Below, piece by piece: positions 14,766 through 23,654 of a DNA stretch of 27,078 nt (the first letter of the stretch is position 1; every line of letters starts with the position of its first letter). The notes beneath the pieces are model-generated. The model was not told where the DNA came from. It did not search any database and saw nothing but the letters and a program-made list of their open reading frames with translations. This stretch comes from JALZAA01 sp046724655 (GTDB lineage: Bacteria > Actinomycetota > Acidimicrobiia > IMCC26256 > JACDBD01): positions 1-27,078 of the forward strand of contig JBKOWY010000163.1 of NCBI GenBank assembly GCA_046724655.1. The letters are read 5' to 3'. The position numbers were made by a program, and so were the translations under genes.

Positions 14766-15365
14766 TCAGGCCCGATACAGACCCCGGGCCTGCAAGCGCT
14801 CCTTGTCCTCCGCGGAAACCTCGACGGCGGTCGGGGTCAGCAGGAACACCTGGTCGTCGACCTTGCGCATCGTTCCTCCGACCGCGTACGCCAGCCCGCT
14901 CGAAAAGTCGATGAGCCGGCGCTGGAGCTCGCGCTCGAGGCCACGCAGATTCAACACCACGGCCTCGTTCGCTTTGAGACGATCGCCGAGCTCTTGGGCG
15001 TCGTTGAAGCCGTTCGGCTCGACGACGTGCACGGGAGCCGACGCCTGTTGACGCACGACTGCAGGTCGCGGCTTGACGAGGGAGTCCGACTCGTCGCGTG
15101 GCACGGGGCGCACCATCCCTGACAGCGATTCGCGCGGGGCCGGGGGCTCGACGGGCTCGTGGAGCGAATCGCGCACCGGGCGCCCGCTCGAGGAGTCCCG
15201 GCCGACGCGAGCATGAGCGCGCTCGCGTTCGCGGCCGCGGTCATGAACGGGCTCGTCGCCGGGGTCGTCCTCGTATTCGAATTCGTCGTACTCGGCGTCG
15301 TAGTTGAGCTCGTCGTCGTCCTGGAGCCCCAGGTAGACCATCGCTCGTCGCCACATGCCAGCCAC
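14766..15365 (-). CDS. sepF: Cell division protein SepF
   Basis: 199 residues from GTG 15365, which has GGGAGG seven bases upstream and gives MAGMWRRAMVYLGLQDDDE, the amphipathic N-terminal membrane anchor typical of SepF. An acidic then Arg/Asp-rich linker leads to the C-terminal FtsZ-binding domain (VHVVEPNGFNDAQELGD, VVLNLRGLERELQRRLIDF, SSGLAYAVGGTMRKVDDQVF, LLTPTAVEV). SepF polymerises on the membrane and tethers FtsZ, and in organisms without FtsA it is the main anchor; no ftsA is present in this cluster. The frame is open further upstream, but residues there are not SepF-like. Confidence 0.95.
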   Translation of the reverse strand: MAGMWRRAMVYLGLQDDDELNYDAEYDEFEYEDDPGDEPVHDRGRERERAHARVGRDSSSGRPVRDSLHEPVEPPAPRESLSGMVRPVPRDESDSLVKPRPAVVRQQASAPVHVVEPNGFNDAQELGDRLKANEAVVLNLRGLERELQRRLIDFSSGLAYAVGGTMRKVDDQVFLLTPTAVEVSAEDKERLQARGLYRA

Positions 15366-15435
15366 AGCATGACCTCCCGGACTCGCGAATCCTACCGTCG
15401 CCGCCTGCTCAGGGCGCGGCATGTCGCCTCATTTT

Positions 15436-16086
15436 CTACCGGGAGCCGAACAGCGCACGTCCGATTCGCACCATCGTCGCGCCTTCCTCCACTGCGCCCT
15501 CGTAATCGTCGGTCATGCCCATCGACAGGTGAGGGAGACCGAGCGCCTCGCCCAGCTCCCTGAGTGCCGCGAACCAGCGGCGTGGCTCGTCATCGAACGG
15601 AGGGATCGTCATCAGGCCCTCGACGCGCAATCCGAGCGAGCGGAGCGCTTCGGTGAGCCGGCCGGTGTCCGCCGGCGAGCAGCCTCCCTTCTGCGGCTCG
15701 CCCGCCACGTTCACCTCGACGAGGACGCGCGCCTGCGGTGCGTGCCGTGCGATCGTCGCGCCGAGCGCCTCTCGGTCGACGGACTGCCACCATGTAACCC
15801 GCGACGCCAGGCTGCGGACCTTGTTGCGTTGAAGTCGTCCGAGGAAGTGCCAGCACACCGAAGCCGCGGTCATTCCCGTGAGCGCGTCGGCCTTGTCGAC
15901 CAGCTCCTGAGCCCGGTTCTCCCCGATGTCGGTCACCCCCAGCTCGACCGCCTCGGCGACAAGCTCGGCGGGCACGGTCTTCGTCGCCGCGACCAGCGTC
16001 ACCTCCGCGGGACCGCGCCCGGCGCGGTGAGCCGCCGCCGCGATCCGCGCTCGCACCTCGTCGAGCGCGGCGGCGAGACCGCTCAT
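15436..16086 (-). CDS. YggS family pyridoxal-phosphate homeostasis protein
   Basis: 216 residues, a single alanine-racemase-type TIM barrel. LVAATKTVPAE places the PLP lysine at Lys36; IGENRAQELVDK, WHFLGRLQRNK, VLVEVNVAGEPQKGG, LSMGMTDDYEGAVEEGATMVRIGRALFG are the conserved steps. It binds PLP and maintains vitamin B6 and amino-acid balance, with no racemase activity known for the family. ATG 16086 is 10 bases past the pgeF stop. The N-terminal part of the longer open frame reads through pgeF in another frame and is not real. Confidence 0.94.
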   Translation of the reverse strand: MSGLAAALDEVRARIAAAAHRAGRGPAEVTLVAATKTVPAELVAEAVELGVTDIGENRAQELVDKADALTGMTAASVCWHFLGRLQRNKVRSLASRVTWWQSVDREALGATIARHAPQARVLVEVNVAGEPQKGGCSPADTGRLTEALRSLGLRVEGLMTIPPFDDEPRRWFAALRELGEALGLPHLSMGMTDDYEGAVEEGATMVRIGRALFGSR

Positions 16087-16096
16087 CGACTGGACC

Positions 16097-16819
16097 TCAG
16101 GGTTCTCTCGTGACGAGGAGGCCCTGACGACCGGTGACGCCGTCCCGGCGGTGCGAGAAATGCGCGTCCGACGCGTAAGTACATATCTCGACGTCGATGT
16201 GCTCGACGACGCCGGCATCGTCGAGTGCAGCTCGCACCCCGGCCCGGAGATCGAGCGCCGCGGCTCCGTTCGCGGTGCGGCCGCTGATCGCCGGGCCGAG
16301 TCGACGCGTGAGCTGGTCGAGCTCCCGGGCACCGAACTCGTAGTGCTTCGCGGAGATGCACGGCCCGACCACGGCGCGCACCGGACCTTGGCCGCGTCGG
16401 CGTACAAGCTCCACGGCGGCCGGCACGACGCCGGCGAGAAGACCGCGCCAACCGACGTGCACGGCCGCGATCGCGTCGCCGGCGACGAGTGCAACCGGCG
16501 CGCAGTCCGCCACCAGCACCAGCAAAGGCAACCCGGGCACGGTCGTGACGAGCGCGTCAGCGTCGCCGGCGCGGCCCGGACCGGCCGGCTCGACCGCGTC
16601 GCCGCCGTGCACTTGACGGGCCCACGCCCATCGCCCCGGGTCGCCGGCGTCCCCGCCGAGGGCGTGCGCCACCCGGCGCCGGTTCTCGGCCACCGCGGTT
16701 GGGTCATCACCGGTGGCGAGGCCGAGGTTCGCGGTGTCGTAGGGCGGTTCGGAGACTCCGCCGTTCCGGTCCGTGAACGCGATCCGAGCCCCGTCGATGT
16801 AGAGCTCGATGAAGCCCAA
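16097..16819 (-). CDS. pgeF: Peptidoglycan editing factor PgeF (YfiH/laccase-domain family)
   Basis: 240 residues. Metal and purine-nucleoside binding signatures are TDRNGGVSEPPYDTANLGL near the N-terminus, RQVHGGD (His71), VLVADCAP (Cys106), AVHVGWRG (His121) and VVGPCISAKHYE. E. coli YfiH/PgeF has been reported to remove wrong amino acids from UDP-MurNAc peptides, and related proteins act on purine nucleosides. The start is a TTG (16819) three bases after the ftsZ stop, implying coupling to ftsZ translation; no other start precedes the conserved region. Confidence 0.92.
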   Translation of the reverse strand: MGFIELYIDGARIAFTDRNGGVSEPPYDTANLGLATGDDPTAVAENRRRVAHALGGDAGDPGRWAWARQVHGGDAVEPAGPGRAGDADALVTTVPGLPLLVLVADCAPVALVAGDAIAAVHVGWRGLLAGVVPAAVELVRRRGQGPVRAVVGPCISAKHYEFGARELDQLTRRLGPAISGRTANGAAALDLRAGVRAALDDAGVVEHIDVEICTYASDAHFSHRRDGVTGRQGLLVTREP

Positions 16820-16822
16820 TCC

Positions 16823-17917
16823 CTACTTCAGGAACTCGGGTACGTCGAAGTCGTCACCGCCGTCGAAATCGAGGTCTTCGTCGGCTCCGCTGAGTGGGGC
16901 GTCATCATCGCGGAGCCCGAGCGGCTGGGTTCGCAAGTCCGCCGGGGGCCGGCGCTGCCGTTCGCCTTCGTAGCGATCGAAGCCGGCGGCGATGACAGTG
17001 ATCCTGACCTCGTCCCCGAGCTGGTCGTCGATCACGGCCCCGAAGATGATGTTGGCGTCGGGGTGGGCGGACTGGCAGACGATCTCGGCGGCTTCGTTCA
17101 CTTCGAACAGCCCGAGGTCCGACGGGCCTGACACATTGAGCAGCAGGCCGCGCGCGCCCTCGATGCTCGCCTCGAGGAGCGGGCTCGCCATCGCGGCGCG
17201 GGCCGCGCTGATCGCGCGTCCTTCGCCCGAGGAGTAGCCGATGCCCATGAGCGCGGTGCCGGCGTCCTTCATGATCATGCGAACGTCGGCGAAGTCGGTG
17301 TTGATCAGGCCAGGCGTCGTGATCAGGTCGGCGATGCCCTGCACGCCCTGGAGGAGCACTTCGTCGCACATCTTGAAGGCGTTGAGCATCGACGTGTGCT
17401 CGTCGGACAGCTGCAACAGCCGATCGTTCGGGATCACGATCAACGTGTCGAGCTTGCCTTTCAGCCACTCGATCCCGTTCTGGGCCTGGATCGCGCGCCG
17501 GCGGCCCTCGAAGGTGAAGGGACGGGTCACGATCCCGATTGTGAGCGCGCCGACGCTGCGGGCGATCTCGGCGATGACCGGCCCGCCGCCGGTGCCGGTG
17601 CCGCCGCCCTCACCGGTCGCGATGAAGATCATGTCGGCGCCCTTGAGCACCTCCTCGACCTCCTCGCGGTGCTCCTCCGCCGCGTCCCGTCCAACCTCGG
17701 GGTCCGATCCGGCGCCTAGGCCGCGCGTGCGCTCGCGACCAATGTCGAGCTTCACGTCCGCGTCGCTCATGAGGAGCGCTTGCGCGTCGGTGTTCACAGC
17801 GATGAATTCGACACCTTTGAGGCCGGCATCGATCATTCTGTTCACCGCGTTGCAGCCACCACCGCCGACGCCGATGACCTTGATTACGGCCAAGTAGTTC
17901 TGCACGTCATGCAGCAT
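16823..17917 (-). CDS. ftsZ: Cell division protein FtsZ
   Basis: 364 residues. GTPase signature GGGTGTGGG (104-112), N-terminal VIGVGGGGCNAVNRMI, and the synergy (T7) loop NTDFAD (206-211) that completes the GTP site of the neighbouring subunit. The C-terminal core ends in a short linker and the acidic conserved peptide DDFDVPEFLK that docks SepF and FtsW. ATG 17917 has GAGG six bases upstream and matches the usual start (xxxNYLAVIKV). The longer open frame upstream is spurious. It is preceded by a 288-base gap carrying a promoter candidate and followed within three bases by pgeF. Confidence 0.98.
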   Translation of the reverse strand: MLHDVQNYLAVIKVIGVGGGGCNAVNRMIDAGLKGVEFIAVNTDAQALLMSDADVKLDIGRERTRGLGAGSDPEVGRDAAEEHREEVEEVLKGADMIFIATGEGGGTGTGGGPVIAEIARSVGALTIGIVTRPFTFEGRRRAIQAQNGIEWLKGKLDTLIVIPNDRLLQLSDEHTSMLNAFKMCDEVLLQGVQGIADLITTPGLINTDFADVRMIMKDAGTALMGIGYSSGEGRAISAARAAMASPLLEASIEGARGLLLNVSGPSDLGLFEVNEAAEIVCQSAHPDANIIFGAVIDDQLGDEVRITVIAAGFDRYEGERQRRPPADLRTQPLGLRDDDAPLSGADEDLDFDGGDDFDVPEFLK

Positions 17918-18205
17918 GTCGGCCTCGTTTTCTTGCGTACGGTCTTTCCGTGCGCTCCTCGCGCGGTGCTGCAACCCGTTGCCGGGCACTTTCCGCCGTC
18001 GGCGCGTTGACGGGCATTCTCGCAGGTCGTCTCGGCCCCGCGCACGCATACCGACATTCGAGCCTGCAGCGAGCGATCCGGCTGCGGTCGCGACGCTATC
18101 CAACACCAGGCTCAACCTCAACAGCAGTATCAGCCGTGCGGACAACTCTACGCGGAGTGCGCGAAGTGGACGTGCTCGTCCCGGCTCGAGCGGCGGCGGA
18201 GGCGC
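17918..18205 (-). other. ftsQ-ftsZ intergenic leader region
   Basis: 288 bases with no credible gene. On the minus strand it holds the promoter candidate at 18121-18093 and then about 175 bases of leader up to the ftsZ ribosome site. It is far longer than the overlapping junctions of the genes before it, so ftsZ probably has its own control here. Confidence 0.6.
18093..18121 (-). promoter_or_regulatory. ftsZ: Candidate ftsZ promoter
   Basis: TTGAGG (18121-18116), a 17-base spacer and TAGCGT (18098-18093) on the minus strand match a -35/-10 pair (TAnnnT type, common in G+C-rich actinobacteria). It lies about 176 bases upstream of the ftsZ ATG. Prediction by eye. Confidence 0.5.
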
Positions 18206-19018
18206 TCAGCCTGTGACCGGCGCAGTCGGCACGCGCACGTCGACGTACGCGGGCGGCGGGCCGGTGATCGTGCCGAGCACAGCCAGCGCGGCGCGCGTCT
18301 TGTCCGGGACGTGATCAGGCGGGCCGAGCCGCACCTCGGGGCCGTCGCGCAGCGCGAGCACGACTCCTTCCCCGCTCGCTCCGACGCGCGTGACACGCCC
18401 GTGAAGCTCATCAGGCAGCTTCTCGAGAGCCTGGGCGGCGGCGCGGGGCGTGATCTGCCCGCCCGGGGGCGGGATCTTCGCCAGCCCGCTCAGCTCGGCG
18501 AGCTCGCCGGGCGGTTCCGGCGCGTCGGCGAGGACGCGGCCGTGGGCGTCGACGAGAGCGACAACGTCCGCGGTCCGCCGCGCCCACGCCGCCGGCGCGC
18601 GTTCCGTGACGTGGAGGTCAACTTCACCGGAGAGTCGCCGGTCGGCCCGGGCCTGGTCGACCCACGGCAGCCGCTCGATGCGGCGTTCGACGGCCCCGAG
18701 GTCGAGGAACAAGAGAGGCTCACCGAGCCGCACGCCGCTGGCGTGGCGCACATCCGCCGCCGTCACGTGCTGCGTTGCGGTGACGCGCACACGGTCCACG
18801 TCGAGCAGCGCCGAGTGCGTCACGAGCCATGCCACGGCCCCGAGGATCGCGAGCACCAGCAGTGCGACCAGCGCGTGGAGCCGCCGCCGGCCCTGGGCCC
18901 GGGTCACCGCCACCCGCCGGTCGCGGATCCGCGGGTCGATGGACGCCTGCGGCCGCCGCACCGGGGTCTTGCGCGCGGGCCAGCGGGCGGGGCTCTGACG
19001 CTTCACACGCGCGGTCAC
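18206..19018 (-). CDS. ftsQ: Cell division protein FtsQ
   Basis: 270 residues of bitopic membrane protein. A basic cytosolic N-terminus of about 45 residues is followed by one membrane helix (LHALVALLVLAILGAVAWLV). The POTRA domain follows (LLDVDRVRVTATQHVTAADV, PWVDQARADRRLSGEVDLHVTERAPAAW), then the beta domain (VALVDAHGRVLAD). FtsQ links early divisome proteins to FtsW/FtsI. GTG 19018 overlaps the murB stop by four bases (GTGA), so the two are translationally coupled. Sequence conservation of FtsQ is low, but its place between murB and ftsZ agrees. Confidence 0.92.
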   Translation of the reverse strand: MTARVKRQSPARWPARKTPVRRPQASIDPRIRDRRVAVTRAQGRRRLHALVALLVLAILGAVAWLVTHSALLDVDRVRVTATQHVTAADVRHASGVRLGEPLLFLDLGAVERRIERLPWVDQARADRRLSGEVDLHVTERAPAAWARRTADVVALVDAHGRVLADAPEPPGELAELSGLAKIPPPGGQITPRAAAQALEKLPDELHGRVTRVGASGEGVVLALRDGPEVRLGPPDHVPDKTRAALAVLGTITGPPPAYVDVRVPTAPVTG

Positions 19019-20010
19019 GCGTTCCCTCCGTTGTCGCCGTTGTCACCGATGTCGTCGCCGACGATGTGGAGCTCGGGGACGAGCTCCACGCCGGTCGCCT
19101 GCGCGACGCGACGCCGGACCTCGGCCACGAGCTCGCGTACGTCGCGAGCGGTCGCGCCCGGATCGGCCTGAAAGAAGTTGGCGTGCTTCTCGGAGACGAG
19201 CGCCCCGCCGACCCGCAGGCCCTTGAGACCAGTCGCGTCGATCAGCCGGCCCGCGCTGTCGCCGGGCGGGTTGCGGAACACGGAGCCTGCGTTCTGCCCG
19301 CCGGGCTGATGCTCGCGTCGCCATCGCACGACGTCGGCGACGCGCGCCTCGCACGTAGCCGCGTCGTCGGCCGTGACCACGAATTCGGCGGCGCACACGA
19401 TCTCGCTCGGCGTCAGCTTGGAGTGCCGGTAGCCGAGGTCGAGGTCGGCCGCGCCGCGCTCCACGGGCCCGGGCGGCTCGTCGGCGCCGAGCAGGTCGAG
19501 CACCCACGCTCGCCGGAGCACCTCGACGGTCTCCTTGCCGTGACCGCCCGCGTTCATACGGACCGCCCCGCCCACGGATCCCGGGATGCCCACGTAGAAC
19601 TCCAGCCCTGCGAGACCGGCGGCCGCCGTCCGGCGCGCGAGCACCGGGAGAGGCACCGCGCCGCCGGCGCGGACTGTCGACCGGTCCCCGTCGGAGTCGC
19701 TGTCACCCTCGGGAAGGGCGACGGACTCGAACTCGCCTTCGAGCAGCACGACCAGGCCCGAGAATCCGGCGTCGGACATCAGCAGGTTCGATCCGCGTCC
19801 AGTCACCAAGAGCCGGGGTCGGTGGCGACGCGTCGCTCCCGCGACCGTCGCGAGCGCGTCGACGGACGGGACGCGTGCGAGGACGGCCACCGGACCGCCG
19901 ATCCGGTACGTGCTGAGGTCTGCGAACGGGACCTGCTCGGACGTGCAGTCCGGTAGCCGCTCGCGGAGCTCGGCCACGAGCTTGTCGAGATCGGCCGCGG
20001 AGAGCCTCAC
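19015..20010 (-). CDS. murB: UDP-N-acetylenolpyruvoylglucosamine reductase
   Basis: 331 residues. FAD-binding motifs: STYRIGGP (33-40), GRGSNLLMSD (71-80), GIPGSVGGAVRMNAG. Catalytic region: NAGSVFRNPPG (the serine that protonates the product) and SEKHANFF, with the C-terminal PELHIVGD supplying the conserved glutamate. It reduces UDP-GlcNAc-enolpyruvate to UDP-MurNAc with NADPH. Start GTG 20010 overlaps the murC stop in GTGA, and the gene ends in GTGA with ftsQ. The open frame extends upstream through murC but that part is an antiparallel-frame shadow. Confidence 0.95.
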   Translation of the reverse strand: MRLSAADLDKLVAELRERLPDCTSEQVPFADLSTYRIGGPVAVLARVPSVDALATVAGATRRHRPRLLVTGRGSNLLMSDAGFSGLVVLLEGEFESVALPEGDSDSDGDRSTVRAGGAVPLPVLARRTAAAGLAGLEFYVGIPGSVGGAVRMNAGGHGKETVEVLRRAWVLDLLGADEPPGPVERGAADLDLGYRHSKLTPSEIVCAAEFVVTADDAATCEARVADVVRWRREHQPGGQNAGSVFRNPPGDSAGRLIDATGLKGLRVGGALVSEKHANFFQADPGATARDVRELVAEVRRRVAQATGVELVPELHIVGDDIGDNGDNGGNA

Positions 20011-21407
20011 GACGCAGCCCGGGTGAGCCACTCGTCGGGCACGGTCGTGAGGTCGCCCGCACCCAGCGTAAGAATGACGTCGCCCGGTCGGGTGAGGCGC
20101 AACGCGTGCTGCACGACGTCCGCTCGACGCGGCAGGTAGACGACCGGTAGCGCCGGATGGGCCTCGAGCACCGCCCCCAGGATGAGCCGCCCGGACACCC
20201 CGGGCTGTGGCGTCTCGTTGGCCGCGTACACGTCTGTGAGCACGACGACGTCGGCGCCGGTGAAAGCGTCGGCGAAGTCGCGCCACAGTCGAGCGGTGCG
20301 CGTGTACCGATGTGGTTGGAACACCACGATCACGCGTCCCCAGCCGCCCTCGCGGGCGGCGCGCACCATGGCTGCGATCTCCCCGGGGATGTGCGCGTAA
20401 TCGTCGACCAGGGTCACACCGTCGACCTCGCCGCGGAACTGGAACCGTCGCGCCACACCGCCGAAGCCCCTCAGCGCCTCGGCGACCGATTCGAATGGGG
20501 CGCCCAGCTCGAGCGCCATCGCCGCCGCGCCGGTGGCGTTCTGCGCGTTGTGACGGCCGGGCACGGGAAGGTCGATCACTCCGAGTTCGATGCCGGCGCG
20601 TTGCACGCGGAAACGGCTCCCGTTCCGGTCTCCCTCGTACTCGGCGATGCGATAGGTCGCGCCATCCGAATACCCGTACGTCACGGTGCCGGCGTGATCG
20701 CCGGCGAGACGGCACGCGACCGGATCGTCGAAGCACGTGACGCGCGGGCCGGGTATCCCGGCTAGGAACTGGTCGAATGCGGCGACCAGCTCGGTGAAGC
20801 CGCCGTAGTGGTCGAGATGATCGGGCTCGACGTTCGCGACCATCCCCGCCTCCGGAGACAGCTCGAGAAAGGTCCCGTCGCTCTCGTCGGCTTCGACGAC
20901 GAGCCACTCCCCTTCGTCGTAAGCAGCGTTGGTGCCGACCTCGTTGAGGTCACCGCCGATGATGAAGCTCGGCCGCGAACCGGCCGCGCGCAGGATGAGC
21001 GCCAGCATGGACGACGTCGTTGTCTTGCCGTGGCTGCCGGCCACCGCCACGGTGCGCCGTGTCGCCGCCAGCGCGCGAAGCGCGTCGGCCCGCCGGAGGA
21101 CGGGGACACCGCGCTCGCCGGCGGCGCGAACTTCGGGGTTTCCGGCGGGGATGGCGGTGGAGACGACGACGGCGTCGGCGTCCACCACGTTGGCGGCATC
21201 GTGACCGACGTCGGCACGAATCCCGAGGAGCCGGAGTCGCTCGAGACCTCGCGACTCCTTGAGATCGGACCCGGTGACGTGGTGGCCCATGCGGGCGAGC
21301 ACGGTTGCGATCGCGCTCATGCCGGCGCCTCCGATGCCCACGATGTGGACGCGTCGCGGTGACGACAGGTCGAGCCCCACGCGCTCGGCGTGCGCGTCAG
21401 GCGCCAT
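20007..21407 (-). CDS. murC: UDP-N-acetylmuramate--L-alanine ligase
   Basis: 466 residues. N-terminal Rossmann UDP-binding motif VHIVGIGGAGMSAIA (20-34), ATP-binding GSHGKTT (124-130), VVEADESDGTFL with the carbamate/metal region, NVEPDHLDHYG, and the C-terminal domain DDYAHIPGEI and FQPHRYTRT. It adds the first residue (L-Ala) of the stem peptide. ATG 21407 lies inside the last codons of murG (11-base overlap). Confidence 0.97.
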   Translation of the reverse strand: MAPDAHAERVGLDLSSPRRVHIVGIGGAGMSAIATVLARMGHHVTGSDLKESRGLERLRLLGIRADVGHDAANVVDADAVVVSTAIPAGNPEVRAAGERGVPVLRRADALRALAATRRTVAVAGSHGKTTTSSMLALILRAAGSRPSFIIGGDLNEVGTNAAYDEGEWLVVEADESDGTFLELSPEAGMVANVEPDHLDHYGGFTELVAAFDQFLAGIPGPRVTCFDDPVACRLAGDHAGTVTYGYSDGATYRIAEYEGDRNGSRFRVQRAGIELGVIDLPVPGRHNAQNATGAAAMALELGAPFESVAEALRGFGGVARRFQFRGEVDGVTLVDDYAHIPGEIAAMVRAAREGGWGRVIVVFQPHRYTRTARLWRDFADAFTGADVVVLTDVYAANETPQPGVSGRLILGAVLEAHPALPVVYLPRRADVVQHALRLTRPGDVILTLGAGDLTTVPDEWLTRAAS

Positions 21408-22509
21408 CGCGGGCCACCTCCTCGACGAGGTCGGCGAGGCGGGCGGCGGCGTCCGGTCGGGCCAGGCGGCGCGCGGCCTCCGCCATCGACTCGAGGCGCG
21501 CCGGATCCTCGAGCAGCGCGCTCACCTCGGCGTCGAGTCGTTCACCATGGCATTCATCGTCCGGGACCACGACGGCGGCTTCCGCCGCCGCGAGCGCCTC
21601 GGCGTTGCGGGTCTGATGGTCGCCGGGCGCGCCCGGCAACGGCACGAGCACTGCGGGGACGCCGGCGGCCGCGAGCTCGGCCACGGTGACCGCGCCTGAC
21701 CGGCACACGGCGACGGTGGTGCGGGCGTACAGGTGCTCCATGTGTTCCTCGTATCCGACGAGCTCGTAGGCGAGGGCGTCGCCGGGGCGCTGTATCGCGG
21801 CCAGGCGCGCCGCGCATTGCTCGTAGTTTCGCGGGCCGGTCACGTGATGGATGACGACGTCGGCGCGCTCCCGGAACCGCTCGTACAGGTCGAGCGCGGC
21901 TTCGTTGAGCCGCCCGGCTCCGAGGCTGCCGCCGAACACCGCGACGAGCGGACGGGCGGGATCGGGCGTACGCCGCGTCGCTGCGATCTCGCTGCGGACC
22001 GGGTTCCCGGTCACGACGGCGCCGCGTAGCGGCGTGCCCGGCAGCGACACGGCCGGCCGCGCGCCCATCCACACCGCAACACGGTTGGCGAGGCCAGGGG
22101 CGGCGTTCTGCTCGTGGACGACCGCCGGGACACGGGCGAGTCGCGCCGCAACAAGACACGGAAGCGAGGCGTACCCACCGACACCGACGACGACGCTCGG
22201 CTGCGTATCCCTGACGACCCGACGGGCGCGCGCGAAGGCGCGCACCGAGTCCCACGCCGCGCGCAAGTTTGCGAGCGTGAAGCGACGCTGGAGACCTCGT
22301 CCCGGCAGGAGCTCGATGGTGTACCCGGCTTCCGGCACGACGCGCGCCTCGAGCCCGCGCCGGGCGCCAACGAACCTGATCTCGTCTCGGGGATGGGTTC
22401 GGGCGACGAGCTCTCCGGCGAGCGCGATCGCCGGGTACACGTGGCCCCCGGTGCCGCCACCCGTGATCACGGCGAACGCCTCGTCCGACCGTTCCGCTGG
22501 CGACGTCAC
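21397..22509 (-). CDS. murG: Undecaprenyldiphospho-muramoylpentapeptide beta-N-acetylglucosaminyltransferase
   Basis: 370 residues of GT28 glycosyltransferase that makes lipid II from lipid I at the inner membrane face. GGGTGGH (17-23) is the N-terminal glycine loop. HEQNAAPGLANR and FGGSLGA follow. The UDP-GlcNAc site is RSGAVTVAELAAAGVPAVLV and GDHQTRNA. GTG 22509 overlaps the ftsW stop as GTGA. The preceding part of the open frame lies inside ftsW and is not coding. Confidence 0.96.
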   Translation of the reverse strand: MTSPAERSDEAFAVITGGGTGGHVYPAIALAGELVARTHPRDEIRFVGARRGLEARVVPEAGYTIELLPGRGLQRRFTLANLRAAWDSVRAFARARRVVRDTQPSVVVGVGGYASLPCLVAARLARVPAVVHEQNAAPGLANRVAVWMGARPAVSLPGTPLRGAVVTGNPVRSEIAATRRTPDPARPLVAVFGGSLGAGRLNEAALDLYERFRERADVVIHHVTGPRNYEQCAARLAAIQRPGDALAYELVGYEEHMEHLYARTTVAVCRSGAVTVAELAAAGVPAVLVPLPGAPGDHQTRNAEALAAAEAAVVVPDDECHGERLDAEVSALLEDPARLESMAEAARRLARPDAAARLADLVEEVARDGA

Positions 22510-23654
22510 CGCGCCTGGCGGGCGACGTTCCCGAGGATCCCGGCCGCCGCCATGGTGAAGACGAGCGCCGTGCCGCCGAACGACACGAACGGGAGCGGGA
22601 TCCCCGACACCGGCAACAGGCCGATGACCGCTCCGATGTTGATCGCGGCCTGACCGACGACCCAGGTCGTCACGCCGGCAGCGAGCAGCGTTCCGAATCG
22701 GTCCGGCGCGCGCAACGCGGCGCGTGTACCCAGCACGGCGAAGGCGACGAACAAGCTGACGACGAGCATGCAACCGAACAGCCCGAGCTCCTCACCGATG
22801 ATCGCGAAGATGAAGTCGGTGTGCGCGTTGGGCAGAAAGAGCCACTTGGCTCGTCCTGCGCCCAAGCCGACGCCGGTCCAGCCGCCGCTGCCGATCGCGA
22901 TGAGCGACTGGGAGATCTGGTAACCGCCGCTCGCGGCTTCCGACGAGGGATGCAAGAAGGCGAACAGTCGCGCGCGTCGGTACGGCTCGCTCAGGGCGAG
23001 GATCGTGCCCGCCGCGGCCGCCACGGAACCGACCACGGCGAGGTGGCGAGGTCGGACGCCGCCGACGATCAGCACCGTGAACGCGATCAGGGTGAGCACG
23101 ACCGTCGAGTCGAGATCAGGCTCGCGCAACACCAACACGCCGAACAGCGCGAGCACGATGAGCACCGGGCGCAGCACACGCCGCCAGTCGTGCAACTCCT
23201 TCGCGCGGCGCGACACGACGTCGGCGGCGAAGACGAGGAGCGCGAGCTTGGCAATCTCGGTGGGCTGGACGCGGAGGAGCCGGGTACCGAGCCACCGCCG
23301 GGACCCGGCGACCTCGACGCCGATACCCGGGATCAGCACCGCAACAAGGAGCACGCCGCTGATGACCAGCAGGGGGCGCACCCAACGACGCCACGCGTGG
23401 TAGTCGATTCGCGCCGTAATAATGAATGCCGCCACGCCCACCGCCGTCCAGGCCGCCTGTCGCTGGAAGAAGTACCAAGCCGAGCCATAGTCGGTGAGCG
23501 ACGCGACCGACGACGCCGACAACACCATGACGGCGCCGACGACGTTCAGTACCCCGACTGTCGCCGCCAGGAGCACGTAGTTCGCAGGTCGAGTCGCTCC
23601 CGCCGCGACCCAACGCCTTCGGAGGGTGCCCAGAGCAGCCGCGGTCGCGGTCAT
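22506..23654 (-). CDS. ftsW: SEDS-family peptidoglycan glycosyltransferase FtsW
   Basis: 382 residues with about ten membrane segments. Signature regions: LSASSVASL near helix 1, GSRRWLGTRLLRVQPTEIAK (SEDS catalytic area), LREPDLDSTVVL, GGYQISQSLIAIGSGG, HTDFIFAIIGEELGLFG and the C-terminal LPFVSFGGTALV. SEDS proteins polymerise lipid II into glycan strands, and FtsW does so at the septum with its PBP partner. ATG 23654 overlaps the murD stop (ATGA). The place between murD and murG supports FtsW rather than RodA. Confidence 0.96.
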   Translation of the reverse strand: MTATAAALGTLRRRWVAAGATRPANYVLLAATVGVLNVVGAVMVLSASSVASLTDYGSAWYFFQRQAAWTAVGVAAFIITARIDYHAWRRWVRPLLVISGVLLVAVLIPGIGVEVAGSRRWLGTRLLRVQPTEIAKLALLVFAADVVSRRAKELHDWRRVLRPVLIVLALFGVLVLREPDLDSTVVLTLIAFTVLIVGGVRPRHLAVVGSVAAAAGTILALSEPYRRARLFAFLHPSSEAASGGYQISQSLIAIGSGGWTGVGLGAGRAKWLFLPNAHTDFIFAIIGEELGLFGCMLVVSLFVAFAVLGTRAALRAPDRFGTLLAAGVTTWVVGQAAINIGAVIGLLPVSGIPLPFVSFGGTALVFTMAAAGILGNVARQAR

